Shown one piece after another: positions 37,030 through 45,755 of a stretch of 64,000 nucleotides of DNA. A program made the translations under genes and the position numbers. Under the pieces are notes generated by a model. That model was given only the letters and a program-made list of their open reading frames with translations, had not been told where the DNA came from and searched no databases. The stretch covers positions 124,001 through 188,000 of the forward strand of contig NZ_JADPJI010000006.1 of NCBI RefSeq assembly GCF_023073355.1, given 5' to 3'. Source of the stretch: Bradyrhizobium sp. 199 (lineage in GTDB: Bacteria > Pseudomonadota > Alphaproteobacteria > Rhizobiales > Xanthobacteraceae). Within the stretch, counting starts at the first letter, position 1. Each line of letters begins with the position of its first letter.

Positions 37030-38598
37030 CTACTTCATCGCCCCAAACCGGCTGTCGAACGAGTTCGACTGCACCACGGGCGCGGCGCCCATGATCTGCG
37101 TCGCTTCACCCGCACCATCGCTCACTGACGGCTTCAGCGCCGCGCGCGTCTGGGCAAGGCGCGTGTCGGGCTTTGCCGGCTCGGCAGGCTTGGCGGCCAC
37201 GGCAGCCTTCGGAGCTTCCTTCGCCGAATCCTTGGACTTGTCATGCCCCGGCACGAACCGGGTTACGGCGGCCTTGAGCCGCGACGCTGCGGTGGTCGGC
37301 GTCGGTGTCGTGGTGGCCGGCGCCACGGACGCCGTGGCTTGCGGCGGCGGGGTGGCGGCCGTGGTGTCGGATGAGCCCATGCCCATCTTGCGGCCGAGAT
37401 TCGAGAAGAACCCGCCTTGGGGTTTCTCGGCAGGCTGAGCCGTGGCGACGCGGGTGTTGGCCGCGGGCGCGCTGACGGCGACCACCGGCTCTTCCTGCGG
37501 CGCGGGCGCGGACGCCGCGCTGTCGAGATTCGGCTTGGGCGGATTGACGTGGCTGGGGATCGTGCCCGGCGCCTTCGCCATTGCCAGCATCTGCAGCGTG
37601 TTGCCCTCGGCACCCTCGGACAGGCCAGTCGAGCCTTCCGGAATCTTCGCGGCGAAGATCTTGTGCATGCCGCCGTCGATGCCGGTGTTCATGCGCGCCA
37701 CCGGCGTGCCCTTGGCGATGAGCCTGGCGTAGTCCGCCTCGTCCTTGGCTTGCTTGCCCCGCACGGCGGCGACGATGTCCTCGGGGATCACATAGGCCGG
37801 GCACTTTGCCGAGGCGTCGAACACCGGATCGCGCTTCGCGTCGGGCGGCTTCGTCGCGTCGAAGACGTACTTCTTCTCGCAGAAATCGACCTTCGGCTCC
37901 TGCCGCGTCACCTCGAAATGATCATAGCCTTCCTTGATCATCTTCCAGAACGGCATGTTCGGATTGTTCCGGTGCTTGGCCATGTTCACCGGTGTCATCT
38001 TGAACGGATAGGCCTGCAGCTGGAACGCCTTCTGGCCGCCGAAGAAGGATTCGCGCCCGAGCGAATAGATCTCCGCGATCTGCTCGTCCGTCATCGCGTA
38101 ACAGCCGCGCGAGGAGCAGTCGCCATGCACCATCAGCTGCGAGCCGGTGCGTCCAAGCGCCTTGTCGAACGCGTTCGGATAGCCGGTGTTGAAGGAGAGG
38201 TAATAGGCCGATTGCGGATTCATCTGACTCGGGTTGATCGAGTAGAAACCTTCCGGCGCCTGACGGTCGCCTTCGCGCACCTTGGGGCCGAGGTCGCCCG
38301 ACCAGCGGCAGATCGGATAGGTCTTGAGCAGCGCAAACTGGCCGCTGCGGGTCTGCTTCCAGACCTCGAGCTCGGCCTCCTGCTTGAAGAGGCGGACCAG
38401 GATCGGCGATTGCAGATCCATGTCCTTCTCGGCCATCGCGGCGAGAAGCTTCGGCGGCACCGGCTGGTTGGCCTTGGCGTTGGTCGCGAGCGAGACCTGG
38501 TCGGTGTCGCAGCCGGCCAGCAGAACGCCAGCCGTCATCAGCGCAACCGAAGTCAAAAGCGCGCGAGCAAGCGAACGAGAAATCAAGATGGACCCCAC
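37030..38598 (-). CDS. L,D-transpeptidase (YkuD) family lipoprotein
   Basis: Predicted cell-wall enzyme of about 522 aa from a GTG at 38598; the frame is open to an upstream start at 38667. The N terminus is a lipoprotein signal with lipobox LLAGC (SVALMTAGVLLAGCDTD). The YkuD catalytic motif 'MVHGDCSSRGCYAM' places the nucleophile near C166, and 'DRQAPEGFYSINPSQMNPQSAYYLSFNTGYPNAFD' is typical of the YafK/murein transpeptidase branch. The C-terminal 200 residues are Ala/Pro/Thr-rich and probably disordered. Start codon is uncertain. Confidence 0.85.
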   Translation of the reverse strand: MGSILISRSLARALLTSVALMTAGVLLAGCDTDQVSLATNAKANQPVPPKLLAAMAEKDMDLQSPILVRLFKQEAELEVWKQTRSGQFALLKTYPICRWSGDLGPKVREGDRQAPEGFYSINPSQMNPQSAYYLSFNTGYPNAFDKALGRTGSQLMVHGDCSSRGCYAMTDEQIAEIYSLGRESFFGGQKAFQLQAYPFKMTPVNMAKHRNNPNMPFWKMIKEGYDHFEVTRQEPKVDFCEKKYVFDATKPPDAKRDPVFDASAKCPAYVIPEDIVAAVRGKQAKDEADYARLIAKGTPVARMNTGIDGGMHKIFAAKIPEGSTGLSEGAEGNTLQMLAMAKAPGTIPSHVNPPKPNLDSAASAPAPQEEPVVAVSAPAANTRVATAQPAEKPQGGFFSNLGRKMGMGSSDTTAATPPPQATASVAPATTTPTPTTAASRLKAAVTRFVPGHDKSKDSAKEAPKAAVAAKPAEPAKPDTRLAQTRAALKPSVSDGAGEATQIMGAAPVVQSNSFDSRFGAMK

Positions 38599-38635
38599 AC
38601 CGTGCCGGGCAGAGAGCGCGAACCCCAATTCGTTT

Positions 38636-38694
38636 GGAGCATGATCCGACCGGACAACCGGACCCATCGTGACGGGCTTTTCAGCTCATGCTCC
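38636..38694. repeat. Inverted repeat GGAGCATGA / TCATGCTCC
   Basis: Nine-base perfect arms at 38636-38644 and 38686-38694 enclose 41 bases. The left arm and the following TCCG resemble family A (GCATGATCCG), so this may be a diverged copy. It overlaps the possible upstream start of the L,D-transpeptidase gene. Confidence 0.45.
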
Positions 38695-38915
38695 AGCGCT
38701 TGTGCCCTGAAGCCATTAATTAAAATTCTAACCTCTGGGTCATCTGGTCGCAACCCGAGCGGGGATCACGAGCCCGTTGGCCCATCGGCATGGTCAACGA
38801 AGACTAAATGGACGCGACTTTGGGCTTTACTTGGGCTTTTGGGCCCAACCCCGACTGAGATCGCTGATTTGGGCAAAAAAAGGGTTAACGCGGGGTTACC
38901 GGGGGGCAGTCTCTC

Positions 38916-39050
38916 GTGCCCCGGACGCGGCGCAGCGCTCCTTCAGCGGTGCGCTGCAGAGCCGGGGCCCATGCTGAAGGCGAACTGTGGAGCCTTCCGC
39001 GTCCCGGCTGTGCGCCGCAGCGTTTCACGCCGCACTGCGTCCGGGACACG
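38916..39050. repeat. Compound family D repeat downstream of accA
   Basis: Begins GTGCCCCGGACGCGGCGCAG, passes through GCAGAGCCGGGGCCC near 38955-38970, and ends in CACTGCGTCCGGGACACG at 39050. It is a longer version of the family D element, with the same organisation as 40218-40333. The rest of the 38695-39064 gap shows no gene. Confidence 0.65.
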
Positions 39051-39064
39051 CAAACCCGGCCGAA

Positions 39065-40027
39065 TCAGCCCAGTTTCCGGCCGATATCGAGGAATTTCTG
39101 CCGGCGCTGCTTGCGGACGGCGTCGCCGTCGAGGCCGCGCATCTCGTCAAAGGCCTTGGCGATGGCATCGCCCGTGGTGGCGATCATGGCGGCGGGGTCG
39201 CGGTGGGCGCCCCCGACCGGCTCCTTCAAAATGCTGTCGATCACGCCGAAGCGGAGCATGTCCTGGGCCGTGATCTTCATGTTGTTGGCGGCTTCCTGCG
39301 CCTTGGTGCCGTCGCGCCAGAGGATCGAGGACGCGGCCTCGGGCGAGATCACGCTGTAGATCGCGTGCTCCAGCATCAACACCTTGTTGGCGGTGGTGAT
39401 GGCGATGGCGCCGCCCGACATGCCCTCGCCGGTGATGATCGCGACATTCGGCACGGTCAGCGCCAGGCACGCGTCGGTCGAGCGCGCGATCGCCTCGGCC
39501 TGGCCCCGCTCCTCGGCGCCGATGCCGGGATAGGCGCCGGCGGAATCGGCGAGCGACAGCACGGGGAGGCCGAACCGCTCGGCCATCTCCATCAGCCGCA
39601 CGCATTTGCGATAGCCTTCGGGCCGCGCCATGCCGAAATTATGCCGGATGCGGCTCTCGGTGGAATCGCCCTTTTCCTGGCCCATCACGCAGATCGCCTC
39701 GCCGCGGAAGCGGCCGAAGCCGGCGACCAGCGCCTCGTCCTCGCCGAACTTGCGGTCGCCGGCGAGCGGGGTGAATTCGGTGATCAGGCCCTTGATGAAG
39801 TCGTTGAAATGCGGCCGCTGCGGATGCCGCGCGACCAGCGTCTTCTGCCACGGCGTCAGGTTCTGATAGAGGTCGGCCAGCGCCTGCGCCGCCTTGTCCT
39901 CGATGCGCGAGACCTCCTCGGCGATGTCGGTGCCGGAGGCCGCCATGACCCTGAGCTCATCGAGCTTGGAATCGAGCTCGGCGACGGGCTTTTCGAAGTC
40001 GAGATAGCTGCGCATCTGGTCTTGCAT
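39065..40027 (-). CDS. accA: Acetyl-CoA carboxylase carboxyltransferase subunit alpha
   Basis: Alpha half of the carboxyltransferase making malonyl-CoA. The start at 40027 gives MQDQMRSYLDFEKPVAELDSK and 320 aa, the family length; the frame is open to 40102. 'ELMRIADRFGLPVLSLADSAGAYPG'-like text (LMEMAERFGLPVLSLADSAGAYPGIGAEERGQAEAIARS), 'TGEGMSGGAIAITTANKVLMLEHAIYSVISPEAASSILW' and 'DSILKEPVGGAHRDP' are AccA hallmarks. Confidence 0.97.
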   Translation of the reverse strand: MQDQMRSYLDFEKPVAELDSKLDELRVMAASGTDIAEEVSRIEDKAAQALADLYQNLTPWQKTLVARHPQRPHFNDFIKGLITEFTPLAGDRKFGEDEALVAGFGRFRGEAICVMGQEKGDSTESRIRHNFGMARPEGYRKCVRLMEMAERFGLPVLSLADSAGAYPGIGAEERGQAEAIARSTDACLALTVPNVAIITGEGMSGGAIAITTANKVLMLEHAIYSVISPEAASSILWRDGTKAQEAANNMKITAQDMLRFGVIDSILKEPVGGAHRDPAAMIATTGDAIAKAFDEMRGLDGDAVRKQRRQKFLDIGRKLG

Positions 40028-40217
40028 CAACTCAATATAGGGAGGACGGGGCGAGGCGGCGAAGCGGATTTCAATCTGCGGAGAGAAGCTTAGCTTCTTC
40101 AATGGGTTGGCTTGTGTACTGCGAGCGGGCCCGCCAAATCATGCGAAAGGCCCCGGCTCTTTCTGCGGAGATGTGGCCGAAGTCAAGGCGGTTTCGGGCG
40201 ATCTCGGCTGGCTCTGG
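40028..40217. other. accA upstream region
   Basis: About 190 bp between the accA start and a family D repeat. No gene is seen; it should contain the accA promoter, for which I cannot pick a convincing pair of boxes. Confidence 0.3.
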
Positions 40218-40333
40218 TGTCCCGGACGCGCTGCAGCGCTTCTATAGCGCTGCTGCGCAGAGCCGGGACCCAGCGAGCGGCATGGGCCCCGGCTCTGCAG
40301 CACATCGTTTCACGCTGCGATGCGTCCGGGGCA
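40218..40333. repeat. Compound family D repeat between accA and xerD
   Basis: TGTCCCGGACGCGCTGCAGCGC through GCAGAGCCGGGACCC (40218-40271), then GCCCCGGCTCTGCAGCACA through GCGATGCGTCCGGGGC (40285-40333). The second half is the inverted counterpart of the first, so the whole can form a long hairpin. Confidence 0.65.
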
Positions 40334-40339
40334 CGAGCC

Positions 40340-41308
40340 CTACTTCTCCGCCAGCGGATGCAGGTCGCGCACCAGGCTCTTCAGCCGTTCCTCGACCACA
40401 TGGGTGTAGATCTGGGTCGTGGAAATATCGGTGTGGCCGAGCAGGGTCTGCACGATGCGTAGGTCCGCACCATTGTGCAGGAGGTGGCTGGCGAAGGCAT
40501 GGCGCAGCACGTGCGGGGATACCAGCCGGGCCTGCAGGCCCGAGGCGACCGCGAGCTCTTTGAGGTCGCGGGCAAAATGCTGCCGCGTCAGATGTCCGCT
40601 CTCCCCGAACGAGGGGAACAGCCATTTCGAGGCGACGAGGCCGTTCTTCTTATCGCTCTTGTTGTCGGTCTTGGCAGCCTCCGTCGCCGCGAGATAATCC
40701 GCCATCGCCTGCCGCGAGGCCTCGTTGAGCGGCACCAGGCGCTCCTTGTTGCCCTTGCCGCGCACGACGATCATGCGGGCGTCGCGCTTGGCCGCCGAGC
40801 GCGGCAGCGCCACCAGCTCGGAGACGCGCAGGCCGGTGGCGTAGAGCACCTCGAGCAGGCAATAGAGCCGCAAGCTCCGTAGCCGCTTTGCAGGCGAGGC
40901 ATCCCCCGCCTCGCTTAATTCCTTGGCGCGGCGGAGCATGCGGTCGACATCGGCGATCGACAGCACCTTTGGCAGGCCGCGGCCGCGCTTGGGGCCGGAC
41001 AGGATCGCGGCGGGGTCTTCGCTGCGGATGCGTTCGTTGAGAAGAAAGCGATAGAGATGCCGCATCGCCGATAGCCGGCGGGCGACACTGGTGGATTTGA
41101 AGCCGCGGGTGTCGAGATCGGCGAGATAGTCGCGCAAGGTCTGCGTTTCGGCATCCGCAAAGCTGTGGCCGACGCGGCCCAGGAATTCCGAGAAATCGGT
41201 GAGGTCGCGGCGATAGGCATCGAGCGTATTGGGCCCGGCGCCCTGTTCCGCCGCGAGCATGTCGAGGAAAAGGCCGGTGAGCTTGGTGTCGGAGGGCGAG
41301 GTGGGCAT
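40340..41308 (-). CDS. xerD: Site-specific tyrosine recombinase XerD
   Basis: Chromosome-dimer resolution recombinase, 322 aa. The N-terminal SAM-like core-binding domain (about 8-95, 'NTLDAYRRDLTDFSEFLG') is followed by the catalytic domain. Visible catalytic features are the first Arg in 'LYATGLRVSELVALP', Lys in 'GKGNKERLVPL', the HxxR of 'SPHVLRHAFASHLLHNGADLRIVQTLLGHTDISTTQIYTHV', and Tyr near the end. Full length without neighbours of an integron or phage, so it is the housekeeping recombinase. XerC would be the alternative reading. Confidence 0.93.
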   Translation of the reverse strand: MPTSPSDTKLTGLFLDMLAAEQGAGPNTLDAYRRDLTDFSEFLGRVGHSFADAETQTLRDYLADLDTRGFKSTSVARRLSAMRHLYRFLLNERIRSEDPAAILSGPKRGRGLPKVLSIADVDRMLRRAKELSEAGDASPAKRLRSLRLYCLLEVLYATGLRVSELVALPRSAAKRDARMIVVRGKGNKERLVPLNEASRQAMADYLAATEAAKTDNKSDKKNGLVASKWLFPSFGESGHLTRQHFARDLKELAVASGLQARLVSPHVLRHAFASHLLHNGADLRIVQTLLGHTDISTTQIYTHVVEERLKSLVRDLHPLAEK

Positions 41309-41392
41309 GCCCTGGAGCCTAGCGCCTATATCTTGAGAAACTCACCAGCAATGTCGCGCTGTCGGTACGCACCCGACGCCTCGTCGACGTTC

Positions 41393-41800
41393 CTACTGCC
41401 TGGCACTGATCGCCGTCGCCTGCGACCAGACCACCATCCAGCGCCCGTCGCGGCGCTCGTAAGTGTCGGTGTGCCAATAATCCGCTGGGGCAACGCGATT
41501 GCCAGCGAAAACGATCTCCAGCCTGGCGCGATATCGGATCACGGCGTGATCACCCTGCTGTCGGACGGCGATCGCGCCGGGTTCCCACATCAGATACTTG
41601 ATCTGCCCGCTCCGGATGCCGCCAAGATATTCGTCTTTGGACAGCGGCATGCCGATCGGCGTGATCAATTGAAACTCCGGTGCGTGGAGCGGTCCAGCAG
41701 CGTCCATGTCCCCATCGACCAGCGCACGCAGCCGCGCCTGTTCGGTGTTGCGGATGTGCTCGGCTTGCGGCGAGTCCATGTCAGTCGCATGCGTCGTCAT
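41393..41800 (-). CDS. NTF2-like DUF4440 family protein
   Basis: Protein of 135 aa with the SnoaL/DUF4440 cone fold pattern: 'EQARLRALVDGDMDAAGPLHAPEFQLITPIGMPLSKDEYLGGIRSG' then 'QGDHAVIRYRARLEIV' and 'DTYERRDGRWMVVWSQATAI'. No enzyme activity can be assigned. It lies 47 bp downstream of the reductase gene on the same strand and is probably in its operon, under the divergent TetR regulator. Confidence 0.8.
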   Translation of the reverse strand: MTTHATDMDSPQAEHIRNTEQARLRALVDGDMDAAGPLHAPEFQLITPIGMPLSKDEYLGGIRSGQIKYLMWEPGAIAVRQQGDHAVIRYRARLEIVFAGNRVAPADYWHTDTYERRDGRWMVVWSQATAISARQ

Positions 41801-41847
41801 TGTGTGGTTCTCCGGATCTGCAAGAGTGGGCGAGGGGGCCAGCCGTG

Positions 41848-42888
41848 CTACGGCGTGGCGATCAAGCGATGGTCGATCAGGCTCTGGGCGCTGGAACGGA
41901 TGCAGTCCTCGTCGGGCCGTGGACTCCAGTTCAGCACGCGGCGCGCCTTGGCGGCGCTGACGCTGAGGTCGCGGTCGAGCTCGTGCACGATCATCCGCGA
42001 GCGACCGCTGAATGGGGCCAGCGCTCTCACCATCCAGTTCGGCACGTCGCCGCGCGGCAAACGCGCCGCATATTCCGGGAACGCCTTCGTCAGCACCGCG
42101 GCCAGGTCCCGCAGCCAGAAAAAGCCTCCGCCGACGATGAAGCGTTCGCCGGCGGCTTCAGGACAGGTCATCGCGCGGATATGGGCGTCGGCGACGTCGC
42201 GCACGTCGACGACCGCAAAGCCGAAGCGCGGGACACGCTTCAACTTGCCGCTCATCATCTGCTGGATCAGCCCGACCGACGTGCCGTAATGCGGACCGAG
42301 CAGCGGGCCGAAGATCATGCCGGGATTGATCACGCACAGATCGAGGCCGCTATTCCGCGCAAAGCTCCACGCGGCCTGCTCGGCCAGCGTTTTCGATTTG
42401 TAATAGGGCGTCGCCCGCGCGTTGGCCGGATCAGTCCAATCTTTCTCGGTGAAGGGAGGCCGGCCGCTGCCGTGATTGGTGGCTGCAATCGAGGATGTCA
42501 GCACGACCCGCGCCGCACCAACGTCGTCGGCCGCACGTAGTACCCGCAGCGCACCGTCTCGCGCGGTCCGGATCAGGTCGTCTGCGTCGTCAGGCAATCC
42601 CGCCGGAAATGGCGAAGCCGTGTGAATGACGTAGCGACAGCCCCTCAGCGCCTCCTCCCACCCGTCGTCGGCGCCAAGGTCCGCCCGCGCAAAACTGAGC
42701 CGCTCGGTCGCGGCGGGCACACTCGCGCAAAGCCGGCTCCGGATCCCCTCGCAAGCGTCCTGGCTGCGGACGGTCCCCCGCACGCGATAGCCTTTCGCCA
42801 GCAATTGACGGGCGACATGGCCGCCGAGAAATCCGCCAATCCCGGTTACGAGGACCGTGGCAGCCGGTTGAGGGAGTTGAGGATCCAT
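41848..42888 (-). CDS. NAD(P)-dependent epimerase / dihydroflavonol-reductase-like protein
   Basis: Extended short-chain dehydrogenase of about 346 aa (start at 42888, or three codons earlier at 42897). The dinucleotide motif VTGIGGFLGGHVARQLL is near the N terminus, and the active site YYKSK supplies the catalytic Tyr and Lys after 'VLTSSIAA'. 'DVRDVADAHIRAM' matches the dihydroflavonol-4-reductase/cinnamoyl-CoA reductase branch. Substrate unknown. Divergent from the TetR gene with an operator-like palindrome between them. Confidence 0.87.
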   Translation of the reverse strand: MDPQLPQPAATVLVTGIGGFLGGHVARQLLAKGYRVRGTVRSQDACEGIRSRLCASVPAATERLSFARADLGADDGWEEALRGCRYVIHTASPFPAGLPDDADDLIRTARDGALRVLRAADDVGAARVVLTSSIAATNHGSGRPPFTEKDWTDPANARATPYYKSKTLAEQAAWSFARNSGLDLCVINPGMIFGPLLGPHYGTSVGLIQQMMSGKLKRVPRFGFAVVDVRDVADAHIRAMTCPEAAGERFIVGGGFFWLRDLAAVLTKAFPEYAARLPRGDVPNWMVRALAPFSGRSRMIVHELDRDLSVSAAKARRVLNWSPRPDEDCIRSSAQSLIDHRLIATP

Positions 42889-42916
42889 TGATTTCAAGCC
42901 TCTGGTCGAGTTGATT

Positions 42917-42947
42917 AGACAATTAGACGTTTGATGTCTAACTGTCT
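42917..42947. promoter_or_regulatory. TetR operator palindrome
   Basis: AGACAATTAGAC (42917-42928) and GTCTAACTGTCT (42936-42947) are inverted repeats matching at 11 of 12 positions with a 7-bp spacer. It sits in the 95-bp divergent region between the reductase and TetR genes. A related GACTGTC / GTCTGA pair follows at about 42966-42982, next to the tetR start. Confidence 0.75.
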
Positions 42948-42983
42948 TTTGACGATTTGGACCCGGACTGTCAAGATGTCTGA

Positions 42984-43580
42984 ATGAAAGATAGCGGTGA
43001 CAAGGCTGGGGTTATTCTCGATGCCGCGCTGCCGGTGTTCGTCCGCCACGGTTTCCGCAAGACGTCGATGGCCGACATCGCACGCGCCGCCGGCATCTCG
43101 CGCGCGGCGCTCTATTTGAGCTTCGGCAGCAAGGAAGAATTGTTTCGAGCGGGGTCGGAGCGCGCGCATGCCAGGACGATGCGCAGCGTAGAAGCTGCGC
43201 TCGCCCGCGACGGCGACGTTTTCAGCCGGATCGCACTGGCGATTGCGGCGTTTCAGCGCGATTTGATCGCGCCGTTCGCAGGCAGTGCGGACGCGGCGGA
43301 ACTATTCGACGCCAATATGACGCTGGCCAAGGACATCACCCTGGCCGCGCGTGCCCAGCTGGTGGCTATGCTGGCTCGCGCGCTGGCCGATGCGCAAGCA
43401 AGCCATGAGATCAGCTTGGACGATCTAAGCGCATCGCCGACTGACATCGCCGGCATCATCGTGGCGGCGATGGAAGGCCTCAAGGAGGCGCAGGCCGCTG
43501 GCCAGAATCTTCTCGAGCATACGCAGCTGTTCTTGCGCCTGATGCGTCAGGCCTTGACGCCGAACAGGCGGGTCGGCTGA
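42984..43580 (+). CDS. TetR/AcrR-family transcriptional regulator
   Basis: Repressor of 198 aa. The N-terminal helix-turn-helix is classic ('ILDAALPVFVRHGFRKTSMADIARAAGISRAALYLSFGSKEELFRAG', about 10-58), and the C-terminal ligand domain is helical and Ala-rich ('TDIAGIIVAAMEGLKEA'). It is divergent from the reductase gene and likely represses both through the 12-7-12 palindrome. Its ligand is unknown. Confidence 0.9.
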   Translation: MKDSGDKAGVILDAALPVFVRHGFRKTSMADIARAAGISRAALYLSFGSKEELFRAGSERAHARTMRSVEAALARDGDVFSRIALAIAAFQRDLIAPFAGSADAAELFDANMTLAKDITLAARAQLVAMLARALADAQASHEISLDDLSASPTDIAGIIVAAMEGLKEAQAAGQNLLEHTQLFLRLMRQALTPNRRVG

Positions 43581-43597
43581 CGGCTCGCAACTGCGGC

Positions 43598-43744
43598 CTA
43601 TTTCTTGAGAAACTTATCCGGCGGGATCGTCACTGTCATTTCCCGCGGCTTCGGATTGACGAAGTTCGCCAGCGCGAAGACCACGCCATAGACGATGCCG
43701 GCGATCACGGCGACGGCCGTCAGGAAGCGGAACAGGCTGGGCAT
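43598..43744 (-). CDS. 48-residue single-span membrane protein
   Basis: Short gene encoding MPSLFRFLTAVAVIAGIVYG, then VVFALANFVNPKPREMTVTI and PPDKFLKK. One hydrophobic helix (about 5-27) is followed by a short polar tail 'NPKPREMTVTIPPDKF'. I recall similar short proteins next to aroK in related rhizobia, some mislabelled as histidine kinase, but cannot verify this. It is divergent from aroK. The ATG at 43744 follows a GACCCCAGACG stretch without a clear Shine-Dalgarno. Confidence 0.7.
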   Translation of the reverse strand: MPSLFRFLTAVAVIAGIVYGVVFALANFVNPKPREMTVTIPPDKFLKK

Positions 43745-43928
43745 CGTCTGGGGTCTCTAGAGGGGTCTTGTATAGGGGGCCGGCGGGCAAATTAATCAAT
43801 GAAATCATCCAACATGTTCGCCGTTTCGTGGCAAGAGTCCTCTGGCGAGGGCCCCGTTGGGGTCGTATAGGTGGCCAAAGCGTGCCGCCTTTGCCGACAG
43901 ATCGAGCGAGATCCATTCGAGCGTGACA

Positions 43929-44552
43929 ATGTCCGACGCCGCGTTGCCGATACCAGCTTCGTCCGACGCCGACATCCTGTCGGCGCTGGGCGCGCGCTCG
44001 ATCGTGCTCGTCGGTATGATGGGGGTGGGCAAATCCACCATCGGCCGTCGCATGGCTCTCAGGCTCAAGCTGCCCTTCGTCGATGCCGACACCGAGATCG
44101 AGACGTCGGCCCAGATGAGCATCCCGGAGATCTTCGAGCGCCACGGCGAATTGTATTTCCGTGACGGCGAGGCGCGGGTGATCGCGCGGCTGCTCGACGG
44201 CGGGCCGGTGGTGCTGGCGACCGGCGGCGGTGCCTTCATGCGCGAGGAAACGCGCGCGCGGATCGCGGCAAAGGCAGTGTCGATCTGGCTCAGGGCGGAC
44301 CATGACGTCATCATGCGCCGCGTGCGCCGCCGTGCCGATCGTCCGCTGCTCCAGACCGCCGATCCGGAAGGGACGGTGACCCGCCTCCTCACCGAGCGCG
44401 AGCCGGTCTACAGCCATGCTGAGATCACCATCGCCTCGCGCGAGGTGCCGCACGACAGAATCGTCGAGGAATGCATCGAGGCGCTGCGCGCCCGTCTTTG
44501 CGGCGACCAGGCCGCTCAGCCACCTGCCGACGTTGCGAGTGCCATACGATGA
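43929..44552 (+). CDS. aroK: Shikimate kinase
   Basis: Phosphorylates shikimate in aromatic amino acid synthesis, 207 aa from the ATG at 43929. The P-loop GMMGVGKST is at about 29-37, 'FVDADTEIE' and 'FRDGEARVIARLL' bind shikimate, and 'VLATGGGAFM' forms the Walker B-like loop; 'RADRPLLQTADP' is the lid. The stop overlaps the aroB start (ATGA), giving translational coupling. The frame is open upstream to 43857, but that N-terminal text is unlike the family. Confidence 0.96.
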   Translation: MSDAALPIPASSDADILSALGARSIVLVGMMGVGKSTIGRRMALRLKLPFVDADTEIETSAQMSIPEIFERHGELYFRDGEARVIARLLDGGPVVLATGGGAFMREETRARIAAKAVSIWLRADHDVIMRRVRRRADRPLLQTADPEGTVTRLLTEREPVYSHAEITIASREVPHDRIVEECIEALRARLCGDQAAQPPADVASAIR

Positions 44553-45691
44553 CTGCGCCGTTGAAACATTCCGACCCCGTCAATGTCGAGGTCGCGCTGG
44601 AGAATCGCGCCTATGACATCGTCATCGGCCGCGGTGTGCTGGCCTCGCTCGGCGAACGTGTCGCGGCCTTGCGTCCGGGCGTGCGCACCGCTGTTGTGAC
44701 CGATCGCACGGTGGCCAAGCACTGGCTCGAGCCGGCCGAGGCCTCGCTCGCGGCGAGCGGCATCCCGACCTCGCGCATCGTCGTCGAGGAAGGCGAGATC
44801 TCCAAGACCTATGCCGGCCTGGAAAAGGTCAGCGAAGCCCTGATCGCCGCGAAGATCGAGCGCAACGATCTCGTCATCGCGCTCGGCGGCGGCGTGGTCG
44901 GCGATCTCGCCGGGTTTGCCGCCGCAATCCTGCGCCGCGGCGTCGATTTCGTGCAGGTGCCGACCTCGCTGCTGGCGCAGGTCGATTCATCCGTCGGCGG
45001 CAAGACCGGCATCAACTCGCCACAGGGCAAGAACCTGCTAGGGGCCTTTCACCAGCCGGTGCTGGTCATCGCCGACACCGCCGTGCTCGACACGCTATCG
45101 CCGCGCCAGTTCCGCGCCGGCTATGCCGAGGTCGCCAAATACGGCGTGCTCGGCGACGAGGCCTTCTTCACCTGGCTTGAAAAGAACCATGCCGACATCT
45201 TCAAGGGCGGCGCCGCGCGCGAGCACGCGATCGCGACCTCCTGCCGCGCCAAGGCCGGCGTCGTCTCGCGCGACGAGCGCGAGACCGGCGAGCGCGCGCT
45301 GCTCAATCTAGGCCACACCTTCGGTCACGCGCTGGAAGCGGCGACCGGGTTCTCCGACCGCCTGTTCCATGGCGAGGGCGTCGCGATCGGCATGACGCTC
45401 GCGGCGCAGTTCTCGGCAAAGCTCGGCCTGATCGGCGAGGCCGGTGCCGCGCGCATTGAGCGGCATCTGATCGAAGCCGGCCTGCCGACACGCTTGCAGG
45501 ACATCGCGGGCTTTGCGCAGGAAGGGCTTGCCGATGCCGACGCGCTAATGGCGCTGATGGCGCAGGACAAGAAGGTCAAGCGCGGCAAGCTCACCTTCAT
45601 TTTGCTGGAAGCCGTCGGGCGCGCGGTGATCGCCAAGGATGTCGAGCCGGCCCCGGTGCGCGATTTCCTGCAGTCGAAACTATCGCAGTGA
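44549..45691 (+). CDS. aroB: 3-dehydroquinate synthase
   Basis: NAD- and metal-dependent second enzyme of the shikimate pathway, 380 aa. 'IALGGGVVGDLAGFAAAILRRGVDFVQVPTSLLAQVDSSVGGKTGIN' binds NAD and substrate. The metal ligands include E in 'GYAEVAKYGVL' and the histidines of 'LNLGHTFGHALEAATG' and 'LFHGEGVAIGM'. The ATG at 44549 overlaps the aroK stop by 4 bp. Confidence 0.97.
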   Translation: MTAPLKHSDPVNVEVALENRAYDIVIGRGVLASLGERVAALRPGVRTAVVTDRTVAKHWLEPAEASLAASGIPTSRIVVEEGEISKTYAGLEKVSEALIAAKIERNDLVIALGGGVVGDLAGFAAAILRRGVDFVQVPTSLLAQVDSSVGGKTGINSPQGKNLLGAFHQPVLVIADTAVLDTLSPRQFRAGYAEVAKYGVLGDEAFFTWLEKNHADIFKGGAAREHAIATSCRAKAGVVSRDERETGERALLNLGHTFGHALEAATGFSDRLFHGEGVAIGMTLAAQFSAKLGLIGEAGAARIERHLIEAGLPTRLQDIAGFAQEGLADADALMALMAQDKKVKRGKLTFILLEAVGRAVIAKDVEPAPVRDFLQSKLSQ

Positions 45692-45755
45692 TGGTGGGAC
45701 CGTTCGGTTCGGCCGCCAAAGAGGTGCGCAACGTCAAGGCGGCCGCGAGGCAAAC

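Noticed and set aside
37417..39273. 618-codon plus-strand frame over the L,D-transpeptidase and a repeat
   Set aside because: It reads through the antisense of a clear YkuD lipoprotein gene and a palindromic repeat; no domain is recognisable.
40340..41308. XerD-type recombinase as an integrase marking a mobile element
   Set aside because: It has housekeeping XerD length and motifs and sits between core genes accA and aroK, with no attachment-site repeats or cargo.
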